In this document: piece by piece, positions 1 through 7,642 of the stretch
How the letters are laid out: each line of letters starts with the position of its first letter
Numbering within the stretch: position 1 is the stretch's first letter
From: Acidobacteriota bacterium
GTDB lineage: Bacteria > Acidobacteriota > Terriglobia > Terriglobales > Acidobacteriaceae
DNA length: 10,650 bases
Assembly (NCBI GenBank): GCA_021780095.1
Contig: JAJXZK010000393.1
Location: 1 to 10,650, forward strand
Reading direction: 5' to 3'
Made by a program: the position numbers and the translations under genes
The notes under the pieces: model-generated
Database searches by the model: none
What the model saw: the letters and a program-made list of their open reading frames with translations, nothing else
Told to the model about the DNA's origin: nothing

Positions 1-98
1 GAACTCTACTTCAAACAGATTTCCAACAGGAAGAAATGAAAATCACCAGGAAACACGCCGCAATCAGCCAAATTTCAACGAGTTCTTAGGGGTATCGT

Positions 99-1919
<1,821 letters not shown>

Positions 1920-1975
1920 AACTTTTTTAGCAATTCTGTATCGTTTCTTAAGAACCAAAGAGTGCGAGGAAGCCT

Positions 1976-2416
1976 TTGACAACCAACCCAAGCGCTACGC
2001 CGGAACATGACTTTCCCATCCGCGTCCTGGTCGCCAAGCCCGGACTCGATGGTCACGATCGCGGCGCAAAAGTAATTGCGCGCGCGTTGCGCGATGCCGG
2101 CATGGAAGTCATCTACACCGGCTTGCGCCAGACGCCCGATATGATCGTCAACGCTTCCATCCAGGAAGATGTGCAATGCATTGGTCTTAGCATCCTTTCC
2201 GGCGCGCACAATGCGATTGTGCCTCGCTTGATGACGCTGTTGAAGGAGCGCGGCGCGGACGACATTCTGGTCGTCCTCGGCGGCACGATTCCTGCGCAGG
2301 ATGTTGATTTTCTCAAGCAGCAAGGCGTCGCCGCCATCTTTGGCCCCGGTACCCCGCTGGAAACCACGGTGGAGTTTATCCGCGCAAACGTCAAGCCGCG
2401 CGGCGTCCCAGCCTAA
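1976..2416 (+). CDS. icmB: Cobalamin-binding small subunit of the acyl-CoA mutase
   Basis: A 146-aa Rossmann-like B12-binding domain that carries the cofactor for the catalytic subunit encoded 56 bp upstream. The base-off/His-on motif DxHxxG is present as D25-G-H27-D-R-G30; H27 would ligate cobalt from below. The SxL motif is S72-I-L74, and the nucleotide-tail glycines are G102-G103 in VVLGGTIP. The start is a TTG preceded by GCGAGGA at 1965-1970 with 5 nt spacing; no ATG lies near the beginning of the domain. Length and stand-alone form match IcmB- or HcmB-type small subunits; in most methylmalonyl-CoA mutases this domain is fused to the large chain. No MeaB/MeaI-type GTPase chaperone is seen in the window. 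The domain is certain; pairing with the upstream gene is strongly implied by adjacency. Confidence 0.93.
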   Translation: MTTNPSATPEHDFPIRVLVAKPGLDGHDRGAKVIARALRDAGMEVIYTGLRQTPDMIVNASIQEDVQCIGLSILSGAHNAIVPRLMTLLKERGADDILVVLGGTIPAQDVDFLKQQGVAAIFGPGTPLETTVEFIRANVKPRGVPA

Positions 2417-2486
2417 CCAAAGGCCGTCTCACACTTTTCCCCAATCGCCTGCGCCGTAGTTCTCTGTGAAAATTCCCGAAAAAACC

Positions 2487-2503
2487 ACTTGTCATTTGCA
2501 AGT
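2487..2503. promoter_or_regulatory. Upstream operator-like inverted repeat of the HxlR operon
   Basis: ACTTGT-CATTT-GCAAGT, 6-bp arms with one mismatch and a 5-bp spacer. It overlaps the candidate -35 element and its centre lies 41 bp (about four helical turns) from the second copy. HxlR regulators bind such dyads as dimers; autoregulation is inferred. Confidence 0.6.
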
Positions 2504-2518
2504 AAACTTTGCTACGTT
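2489..2518 (+). promoter_or_regulatory. Candidate sigma-70-type promoter of the HxlR-BNR-MoaD operon
   Basis: TTGTCA at 2489-2494 and TACGTT at 2513-2518, spaced 18 bp. The -35 is a 5/6 match; the -10 matches only T, A and the final T. Predicted transcription would start near 2525, just before the second inverted repeat. A dimer bound at either repeat would block polymerase, which fits repression. The placement is inferred from sequence only. Confidence 0.4.
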
Positions 2519-2527
2519 GAAAGTGTT

Positions 2528-2544
2528 ACTTGCATTTCGCAAGT
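2528..2544. promoter_or_regulatory. Downstream operator-like inverted repeat of the HxlR operon
   Basis: ACTTGC-ATTTC-GCAAGT, perfect 6-bp arms with a 5-bp spacer. It shares arms and the inner ATTT with the copy at 2487-2503. It lies at the predicted transcription start and before the ATG at 2563. Confidence 0.65.
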
Positions 2545-2562
2545 ATCTTGCGGTCGCCCCCG

Positions 2563-3057
2563 ATGCCTGAAAAATCGAACTTGCGCCCCCGCTCTGGCTG
2601 CCCTGTCAGCATGTCCTTGGAGCAATTTGGGGATCGCTGGTCGCTGCTGATTATTCGCGACATGATGGTGCGTGGCTATCACACGTTCAAGGAGTTTCAA
2701 GAATCAGGCGAGGGCATTTCCTCCAACGTTCTTTCCGATCGGCTTCGAACTCTTGAGGCTGCTGGCATTTTGATGACCGAGCCGGATAAGACCGATGGAC
2801 GGCGGCTGAATTACCGCCTGACTCAAAAAGGTATTGACCTGGCTCCCGTGATGTTGGAACTGCTGATCTGGGGCGCAAAATATGAGGCAACCGCGGCGCC
2901 GTGTGGGCTGATTGAACAAATGGAAAACTCCCGCCCACAAGTCATCTCCGAAACCTACAAACGATGGCGCGAACGGGATTTAACGCCACTGATTCCCCGC
3001 TTTGACGAAATGCCGCAAGATACTTCAACCCGCAATAACGAAAGGAGCAAAGGATGA
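2563..3057 (+). CDS. HxlR-family winged-helix transcriptional regulator
   Basis: A 164-aa DNA-binding regulator of the HxlR (DUF24) family, typically a redox- or electrophile-responsive repressor or activator. The diagnostic N-terminal block is R-S-G-C13-P-V, followed by [14 protein letters not shown] (23-36) and the recognition segment [18 protein letters not shown]. The wing carries [16 protein letters not shown]. The conserved C13 is the position used as a thiol switch in YodB-like members. An in-frame TTG at 2530 would add 11 residues, but it lies inside the inverted repeat at 2528-2544, so I prefer ATG 2563, where the family homology starts. No clear ribosome-binding site precedes either start. 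The stop overlaps the next start as ATGA (3054-3057). It probably controls its own operon through the two repeats upstream. The residues after the domain (about 120-164) are not recognised. Confidence 0.9.
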   Translation: MPEKSNLRPRSGCPVSMSLEQFGDRWSLLIIRDMMVRGYHTFKEFQESGEGISSNVLSDRLRTLEAAGILMTEPDKTDGRRLNYRLTQKGIDLAPVMLELLIWGAKYEATAAPCGLIEQMENSRPQVISETYKRWRERDLTPLIPRFDEMPQDTSTRNNERSKG

Positions 3058-4169
3058 GTAGTGTGCGCGTATTGGTGGGTACAAAAAAAGGTGCGTTTGT
3101 TTTAACGGCGGATGGCAAGCGAAAGAACTGGGATGTGAGCAGCCCCCACTTCGGCGGGTGGGAGATGTATCACCTGAAAGGATCGCCGGTCGATCCCAAT
3201 CGCGTATACGCATCGCAGACCAGCGGATGGTTTGGTCAGTTGATTCAGCGTTCCAACGACGGCGGCAAAACCTGGGAGCCGATGAATAACAAGTTTGTCT
3301 ACGATGGCGTTCCGGGTACCCATCAGTGGTATGACGGAACGCCGCATCCATGGGAGTTCAAGCGTGTGTGGCATCTAGAGCCGTCGCTGACCGATCCTGA
3401 CACTGTGTTCGCCGGGGTCGAAGATGGCGCCCTGTTCCGTTCCACAGACGGCGCACAGTCATGGCAAGAAATGTCTGGATTGCGCAAGCACGGGACTGGG
3501 CCGCGTTGGCAACCCGGTGCTGGCGGACTGTGCCTGCACACCATCCTGCTTGACCCGGAAAATCCCCGCCGTATCTACATCGCGATCTCCGCAGCCGGCG
3601 CATTTCGCACCGACGACGGCGGCGAGACCTGGAAGCCGATCAACCGCGGACTTCATTCGCAATACATCCCCGATCCGAATGCCGAGGTGGGACACTGTGT
3701 GCATCACATCGCCATGCATCCCTCTCGCCCAAACGTATTGTTTATGCAGAAACACTGGGACGTGATGCGCAGCGATGATGGTGGCGATTCCTGGCACGAG
3801 GTCAGCGGAAATCTGCCAACGGATTTTGGATTCGTCATTGATGTGCACGCGCACGAACCGGAAACGCTGTACGTGGTGCCGATCAAGAGCGACTCGGAGC
3901 ATTATCCGATCGACGGCAAACTGCAGGTGCATCGCAGTCGCACCGGCGGCAACGAATGGGAAGCAATGACCAAGGGCCTCCCGCAGCAAAACTGTTATGT
4001 GAATGTGTTGCGTGATGCCATGTCCGTGGATTCGCTGGACGACTGCGGCGTGTACTTCGGCACTACGGGCGGACAGGTGTACTGTTCCTCCGATGCCGGC
4101 GACAGCTGGAATCCGATTGTGCACGACCTTCCCGCAGTCCTTTCGGTGGAGGTACAGACGCTGCGATGA
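3054..4169 (+). CDS. BNR/Asp-box repeat beta-propeller protein, cytoplasmic, function unknown
   Basis: A 371-aa protein made of Asp-box (BNR) repeats of the form S-x-D-x-G-x-x-W: SNDGGKTW (67-74), STDGAQSW (130-137), TDDGGETW (186-193), SDDGGDSW (240-247), a degenerate SRTGGNEW (295-302) and SSDAGDSW (345-352). Spacing is about 50-63 residues, as for one repeat per blade of a six-bladed propeller. There is no signal peptide, so unlike secreted sialidases it should act in the cytoplasm. It is rich in His and Trp outside the boxes (for example HCVHHIAMH at 214-222). It starts with an ATGA overlap on the regulator gene, with AAAGGAG at 3041-3047. It ends with an ATGA overlap on the MoaD-like gene, so the three genes are probably translated together. 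Databases usually call such proteins WD40/YVTN/BNR-like or glycosyl hydrolase; I see no sialidase catalytic residues and do not assign an enzyme activity. Confidence 0.88.
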   Translation: MSSVRVLVGTKKGAFVLTADGKRKNWDVSSPHFGGWEMYHLKGSPVDPNRVYASQTSGWFGQLIQRSNDGGKTWEPMNNKFVYDGVPGTHQWYDGTPHPWEFKRVWHLEPSLTDPDTVFAGVEDGALFRSTDGAQSWQEMSGLRKHGTGPRWQPGAGGLCLHTILLDPENPRRIYIAISAAGAFRTDDGGETWKPINRGLHSQYIPDPNAEVGHCVHHIAMHPSRPNVLFMQKHWDVMRSDDGGDSWHEVSGNLPTDFGFVIDVHAHEPETLYVVPIKSDSEHYPIDGKLQVHRSRTGGNEWEAMTKGLPQQNCYVNVLRDAMSVDSLDDCGVYFGTTGGQVYCSSDAGDSWNPIVHDLPAVLSVEVQTLR

Positions 4170-4471
4170 CGGTGAGGGTTCGAATCGAGTTGCCGGCGCA
4201 TTTGCGAACCCTTGCAGGTGTCGGCCGCGAAGTGACTGTAGATGTCGAGGGCACAGCGACACTTCGCGCCGCCCTTGATGCGCTGGAGGCCCGTTATTCC
4301 ATGTTGCGCGGGACCATTCGCGACCAGGTCACGCTGCAGCGGCGGCCGTTCCTGCGATTCTTTGCCTGCCAGGAAGATTTGTCGCATGATTCTCCGGACA
4401 CTCCTTTACCTGATGCCATTGTCCTGGGAAAAGAACCATTGATTGTGCTGGGAGCGATCGCCGGAGGATAG
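4166..4471 (+). CDS. MoaD/ThiS-family ubiquitin-fold sulfur-carrier-like protein
   Basis: A 101-aa beta-grasp protein ending in A-I-A-G-G. A free C-terminal Gly-Gly is the site that an E1-like enzyme (MoeB/ThiF type) adenylates and thiocarboxylates in MoaD, ThiS and CysO. N-terminal [16 protein letters not shown] (3-18), the central [13 protein letters not shown] stretch and the closing [10 protein letters not shown] follow the MoaD-like pattern. ATG 4166 overlaps the upstream stop as ATGA; GGAGGT lies at 4148-4153, 12 nt before the start. No MoaE, ThiG, ThiF/MoeB, CysM or JAMM-protease gene is in the window, so its partner is unknown. Coupling to the propeller gene suggests the two proteins work together. 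Alternatives are a protein modifier or a carrier for an unidentified sulfur pathway; a role in molybdopterin synthesis is unlikely without MoaE nearby. Confidence 0.85.
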   Translation: MTVRVRIELPAHLRTLAGVGREVTVDVEGTATLRAALDALEARYSMLRGTIRDQVTLQRRPFLRFFACQEDLSHDSPDTPLPDAIVLGKEPLIVLGAIAGG

Positions 4472-4608
4472 GCGTCGATTTGCATGAGACGAATTGGCGC
4501 CAGATCAGCCCAAAAATGCGAATTGGAAACATCCTCTGATTCTGCCGCTGCCATGGTTACGCTGAATCGCGGGTAGTAAATTTAAGAATCTTTTTACGGA
4601 GATCTCCA

Positions 4609-4995
4609 ATGAAAGTTGTCTCGTTCATTGCTCGCATCCTCCTGGGGCTGATGTTCTTTGTCGCCGGCCTGAATGGGTTTCTGAACTTTATGCATGCGCC
4701 GCTGCCTCCGGGACTGGCCGGAACTTTTCTCAGTGCACTCGTGGCCAGCCGCTTCGTCTATTTCATTTCTGGCGTGCAGTTGATCGCAGGCGCGCTGCTG
4801 CTGGTCAACCGGTTCGTCCCTTTGGCTCTGGCGCTTTTAGCCCCCGTGCTCTACAACATTCTTGCGTTCCATATCACCATGCAGCCCAGCGGGTTGCCGC
4901 CGGGCCTTGTCGCGTCCATTCTCTGGCTGATTTTAGTGTGGAGACTGCGCGCCTTTTTCGCTCCGTTGCTCGTACAGAAAGCGTTTGAGAAATAA
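4609..4995 (+). CDS. DoxX-family small membrane protein
   Basis: A 128-aa hydrophobic protein with four predicted transmembrane segments, at about residues 4-26, 45-66, 69-90 and 98-118. The opening VVSFIARILLGLMFFVAGLN is typical of the DoxX/DoxD family of inner-membrane proteins, some linked to quinone or redox stress. The biochemical function of most members is unknown. The start is supported by GGAG at 4598-4601 with 7 nt spacing. This Shine-Dalgarno lies in a 10-bp perfect palindrome, GGAGATCTCC (4598-4607). The gene lies 137 nt after the MoaD-like gene and 41 nt before the VOC gene on the same strand. It could be read through from the HxlR operon or have its own weak promoter; no copy of the HxlR-type dyad is visible in the gap. 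Confidence 0.85.
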   Translation: MKVVSFIARILLGLMFFVAGLNGFLNFMHAPLPPGLAGTFLSALVASRFVYFISGVQLIAGALLLVNRFVPLALALLAPVLYNILAFHITMQPSGLPPGLVASILWLILVWRLRAFFAPLLVQKAFEK

Positions 4996-5036
4996 GTCAC
5001 TGCATTCCAATCTTTGTCACATAGCAGGAGAGAACC

Positions 5037-5438
5037 ATGGAACTCAATCCATATTTACTTTTCAATGGCAATTGCGAGGACGCGTTTAAGTTCTACGAAC
5101 AAAACCTCGGCGGAAAAATCGAGACCATACACACCTACGGCGGTTCCCCGATGGAGAAACACTTCTCCCCTGAATGGCAAGGTAAGGTGATGCACGCCCG
5201 AATGACGGTGGGAAAAACGGTGCTGATGGGTTCCGATGCGCCACAGGGGCAATATCAGGTACCCCAGGGTTTTTCCGTATCTCTGAATCTGAAGGACGCG
5301 GCCGAAGCGGACAGAGCCTACGAGGCACTGTCGGCCAACGGAAAGATATCAATGCCGATCCAGCAAACCTTTTGGGCGAAGCGGTTCGCCATGTTTACCG
5401 ATTCGTTCGGCATCCCGTGGATGATCAATTGCGAGTAA
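5037..5438 (+). CDS. VOC-fold (PhnB/glyoxalase-like) protein
   Basis: A 133-aa vicinal-oxygen-chelate protein of the PhnB-like group. The opening MELNPYLLFNGNCEDAFKFY and the closing WAKRFAMFTDSFGIPWMIN are the hallmark ends of this group; H53 in VMHARM is a likely metal or ligand position. Members form dimers of paired beta-alpha-beta-beta-beta modules. Most have no proven substrate; annotations as 3-demethylubiquinone methyltransferase or PhnB are family labels only. AGGAG at 5026-5030 with 6 nt spacing supports ATG 5037. It follows the DoxX gene by 41 nt, so the two are probably cotranscribed. The DoxX-VOC pairing resembles the Bacillus catDE layout, which is controlled by HxlR-type regulators, but this protein is not a recognisable ring-cleavage dioxygenase. 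Confidence 0.88.
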   Translation: MELNPYLLFNGNCEDAFKFYEQNLGGKIETIHTYGGSPMEKHFSPEWQGKVMHARMTVGKTVLMGSDAPQGQYQVPQGFSVSLNLKDAAEADRAYEALSANGKISMPIQQTFWAKRFAMFTDSFGIPWMINCE

Positions 5439-5455
5439 GACCGCATCACGTGTTG

Positions 5456-5507
5456 GCGCTCAAATGGATGGCGTGAGAGGAACCTATGTTCACTCGCCTT
5501 TGAGCGC
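5456..5507. terminator. Hairpin between convergent gene ends, possible terminator
   Basis: Perfect 9-bp inverted repeat GCGCTCAAA (5456-5464) and TTTGAGCGC (5499-5507), with an inner GGCG (5470-5473) able to pair with CGCC (5495-5498). It lies where the + strand VOC gene and the - strand thioesterase gene meet, and its right arm is inside the thioesterase end. A TTTTT run follows at 5517-5521, 9 nt away from the stem, so it is not a classical intrinsic terminator for the + strand. Confidence 0.4.
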
Positions 5508-5921
5508 GTGCACATATTTTTCCGGTAGCGCCCGTTTTGTCAGGGTGTGATCGGTGACAACGTGCGTGGTTTCGCCTTCGGCGAGTAACTGCTGATCGCT
5601 GACGCGCACCACACGATAGCGAAATTTCAGAACCGCGCCTCGAACTCCGGTCACGTAGGTGGCGATGATGAGCTCATCGTCGTAACGAGCCGGCGTTTTG
5701 TACCGGCAATTCGCCTCGACGACAGGAATAAAACAGTCGTCCTCAATTTCCATGGTTTTGTAGTCAAAGCCGAGCTGACGCAGCAATTCCACGCGACCAA
5801 TTTCAAACCATACAAGAAAATTGGAATAATAGACGACGCCCATCTGGTCGGTCTCCGCATACCGCACCCGCAGACGAACCTCGCCTGTCACACCATTCCC
5901 GCTGGAACTCCATTCGCTCAC
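5490..5921 (-). CDS. Acyl-CoA thioesterase, YbgC/4HBT hot-dog family
   Basis: A 143-aa single hot-dog domain that hydrolyses acyl-CoA esters in the cytoplasm. The signature RYAETDQMGVVYYSNFLVWFE (20-40) holds the catalytic Asp, D25, at the position of the 4-hydroxybenzoyl-CoA thioesterase/YbgC aspartate, with Y32-S-N34 and E40 also conserved. The start is GTG 5921-5919, preceded on the - strand by AAGGAG with 8 nt spacing. That Shine-Dalgarno lies next to the stop of the upstream hydratase gene, which ends 12 nt away, so the two genes are almost certainly cotranscribed. Substrate length cannot be read from sequence; the context of hydratase and HMG-CoA lyase suggests release of short or branched acyl groups or recovery of CoA. 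A Tol-Pal link, as for Escherichia coli YbgC, is not supported because no tol gene is near. Confidence 0.9.
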   Translation of the reverse strand: MSEWSSSGNGVTGEVRLRVRYAETDQMGVVYYSNFLVWFEIGRVELLRQLGFDYKTMEIEDDCFIPVVEANCRYKTPARYDDELIIATYVTGVRGAVLKFRYRVVRVSDQQLLAEGETTHVVTDHTLTKRALPEKYVHALKGE

Positions 5922-5933
5922 GCTTAGATCTCC

Positions 5934-6743
5934 TTAACTGTGGGTGACGGTCTTGCCGCGTTTTCGGGAGGGCCACTGCGGCGTGCGCCGTTCCAGAAAT
6001 GCGGAAACTCCCTCACGAAAATCGTCGGTGCTGCGCGCATTCGCATTCATTGCGACGGCCGCCTGCAACTGACGATCGAGCCGCTCCTTCACGTGCGCGG
6101 AGAGCAACTGCTTGGTGGCGCGCATGGATTCTGGACTGTTCCTAATGAGTTGACGTGCCAGGCGCACGGCGCGTTCCATCAGGCCGGATTCGCGCACAAC
6201 TTCATTCACCAGGCCCAACTGGTGCGCCTCTTCCGCGCTGATCAGCCGCGCCGTCAACAGCAAGTCCCGCGCATGTTTTTCGCCCACCTGAAGGGTGAGG
6301 AATGTGGAAACAATCGCCGGAATAAATCCGATACGCGCTTCTGTAAATCCGAATTTCGCTTCGGGCACGGCCAGGGTGAAGTCGCAGACGGTGGCCAGTC
6401 CCATGCCTCCGGCAATCGCATGTCCATTGACCGCGGCAATGGTCGGAAGCGGCAAATCGTACAGCCTGCGAAGCAACAGCGCGATCCGTTCCGCATCGGC
6501 ATTGTGCTGGGGGGTTGTGTTCTTGAGCAGCGATTGCAAATGTTCCAGATCGAGACCCGCGCAAAATGCCGGACCTCTGCCGGTCACGATTAAGACCCCC
6601 GAATTGCGATCCACCAAGATGTCCAAAGTCGCGATTAGCTCATCGATCATCTGCGGAGTCAGTGCATTGCGGCGTTCGGACCGATTGAGCGTGATGGTGA
6701 CAATGTCGTCCATCTCCGTCATGTACAGCGTTTGATAAGGCAT
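5934..6743 (-). CDS. Enoyl-CoA hydratase/isomerase-family protein with one catalytic Glu missing
   Basis: A 269-aa crotonase-fold protein. Family marks are LNRSERRNAL (19-28), the oxyanion-hole block AFCAGLDL (59-66) and NGHAIAGGMGLATVCD (106-121). Aligned with the classical hydratase, the first catalytic Glu (Glu144 of the rat enzyme) is G115, while the second (Glu164) is kept as E135 in FGFTEARIGFIPA. Members of this GGMGL/TEARIG type are found among branched-chain enoyl-CoA hydratases such as methylglutaconyl-CoA hydratase-like proteins, and among isomerases. With an HMG-CoA lyase on the same strand, a leucine-pathway hydratase is a fair guess but unproven. ATG 6743-6741 is preceded by GAGGG. 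The basic tail (WPSRKRGKTVTHS) runs past the usual domain end. The stop lies 12 nt before the thioesterase start. Confidence 0.9.
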   Translation of the reverse strand: MPYQTLYMTEMDDIVTITLNRSERRNALTPQMIDELIATLDILVDRNSGVLIVTGRGPAFCAGLDLEHLQSLLKNTTPQHNADAERIALLLRRLYDLPLPTIAAVNGHAIAGGMGLATVCDFTLAVPEAKFGFTEARIGFIPAIVSTFLTLQVGEKHARDLLLTARLISAEEAHQLGLVNEVVRESGLMERAVRLARQLIRNSPESMRATKQLLSAHVKERLDRQLQAAVAMNANARSTDDFREGVSAFLERRTPQWPSRKRGKTVTHS

Positions 6744-6747
6744 ACGA

Positions 6748-6795
6748 CCCTCAATGAAACAACCGGGGGGAACGAATCATAGTAACCGGTGAGGG
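6748..6795 (-). promoter_or_regulatory. Leader hairpin that could hide the hydratase ribosome-binding site
   Basis: On the - strand, CCCTCA (6795-6790) can pair with TGAGGG (6753-6748), which contains the only Shine-Dalgarno-like bases before the hydratase ATG. Adjacent ACCGG and CCGGT could extend the stem with a bulge. Pairing is perfect over 6 bp but the loop is long (36 nt), so this is only a possibility. Confidence 0.25.
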
Positions 6796-6808
6796 ATGCC
6801 TGAGTCAT

Positions 6809-7516
6809 CTATTTCGTCTCTTGCGTCTCTTGACCTCTTTCCTTCTCGTTGCCTTTCCAATCCCTGGGCGATCCCTTGCTTTCCTCGTCTACCAGCCAAC
6901 GCCGCAGTTGCAGAATGTCATTCGCGCGCGCGATTCCGATCGGTTTTGAAATTCCATGCGGCTCCACGATGATCACGTTCTCGACATCCTGCAGCAACAT
7001 GCTGCGACTTACCCTGTCTACCAGTTCTCCAGGATGCGCCAACACGTAATCCTTCCGCGCCAGTTCCCGCATTTTAAAGTGATGATCGGGAGGCTCAACC
7101 CGCAGAAGATCGTGGGACTCGACGATCCCAACGCGTAAACGCATTCGGCTTTGCCCAAAAAGAACAGCCTCCATCGCTTCAGGAATGCCATGCCCCTTCA
7201 GCGTCGGTTCCCAATAATGGACCATAAAACCAACGACCAACCCGCCAATGGGAGGAATTAGGATGACCCATAAACCAAGATGATTGTGAGCCGGGGAGGT
7301 GATGGCGAACGACAGCCTGCCGTAAAAGAAAATATTGGTAAACAGGTAGATGAGTTCCAGCAGTCCTTGCGCAACAAGTCCACCGATCAGACCAACCAGC
7401 ACTGCGTAACCCGACACTTTGACGACTTCGGGCTCCAGGGCCACGCCGAAGAAGCCTTTCTTGGGCAGCTTCTCATCGGAAGGGACCGTAGTATCGACGT
7501 CAGGTAAGTCGGCCAT
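6809..7516 (-). CDS. Internally deleted ClC chloride channel-like protein with C-terminal CBS part
   Basis: A 235-aa intact reading frame made of the two ends of a ClC protein. Residues 30-126 are the ClC start: a hydrophobic helix at 34-62, a second at 81-100, then the filter motif G-H-G-I-P-E-A-M at 108-115, matching GSGIP of Escherichia coli ClC. Straight after RMRLRV (124-129) comes GIVESHDLLR (130-139), which reads as the end of one CBS motif, and then a second CBS-like stretch (146-205). The rest of the transmembrane domain, including the gating G-x-E-G-P block, and most of the first CBS domain are absent: roughly 350 residues compared with usual CBS-containing ClC proteins. The frame is kept through the junction at about 7124-7144. 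ATG 7516-7514 has GGAG at 7 nt. It lies 126 bp downstream of a full-length but different ClC gene. It probably cannot conduct ions; it is a decaying copy or a small regulator. Confidence 0.75.
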   Translation of the reverse strand: MADLPDVDTTVPSDEKLPKKGFFGVALEPEVVKVSGYAVLVGLIGGLVAQGLLELIYLFTNIFFYGRLSFAITSPAHNHLGLWVILIPPIGGLVVGFMVHYWEPTLKGHGIPEAMEAVLFGQSRMRLRVGIVESHDLLRVEPPDHHFKMRELARKDYVLAHPGELVDRVSRSMLLQDVENVIIVEPHGISKPIGIARANDILQLRRWLVDEESKGSPRDWKGNEKERGQETQETK

Positions 7517-7538
7517 CGAAGGTCTCCAACCATCAAGC

Positions 7539-7601
7539 TGACAACGATTTTCTGCTTGTCAATGACCAGTCTTTCATTCGCATTCGCCACGACAAATTGT
7601 C
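7539..7601. repeat. Two inverted repeats built on TTGTCA/TGACAA before the ClC remnant
   Basis: TGACAA (7539-7544) and TTGTCA (7556-7561) form a 6-bp dyad with 11-bp spacer; GACAA-A-TTGTC (7591-7601) is a perfect 11-bp palindrome. They lie in the 126-bp gap between the two ClC genes. On the - strand a perfect TTGACA is also present at 7562-7557, but I find no convincing -10 after it. A binding site or hairpin is possible; the role is unknown. Confidence 0.3.
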
Positions 7602-7642
7602 ATCTCCACCGCACCGACAACCATCTGCACGGATCGCTAAAA

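Noticed and set aside
1..98. Tail of an upstream gene (frame ending TGA 37-39) or a B12 riboswitch before the mutase
   Set aside because: Twelve codons are too few to judge, and the stretch is too short for a cobalamin riboswitch; no B12-box-like sequence is seen.
2530..2562. TTG start for the HxlR gene adding 11 residues
   Set aside because: It falls inside the inverted repeat at 2528-2544 and the added residues do not look like the family; ATG 2563 fits better.
3054..4169. Sialidase/glycosyl hydrolase function for the BNR protein
   Set aside because: Asp-boxes are structural; no signal peptide and no sialidase Arg triad or FRIP motif can be seen.
3459..4262. A 267-codon open frame antisense to the BNR gene
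   Set aside because: It has no recognisable domain, and it lies opposite clear Asp-box repeats.
4490..4526. Direct repeat CGAATTGG (4490-4497 and 4519-4526) before the DoxX gene as an operator pair
   Set aside because: Only 8 bp, no symmetry beyond AATT, and unlike the HxlR dyads; chance is likely.
6815..6832. Tandem CGTCTCTTG x2 at the end of the ClC remnant gene
   Set aside because: A simple 9-nt duplication in a low-complexity charged tail (QETQET); no further copies or function visible.
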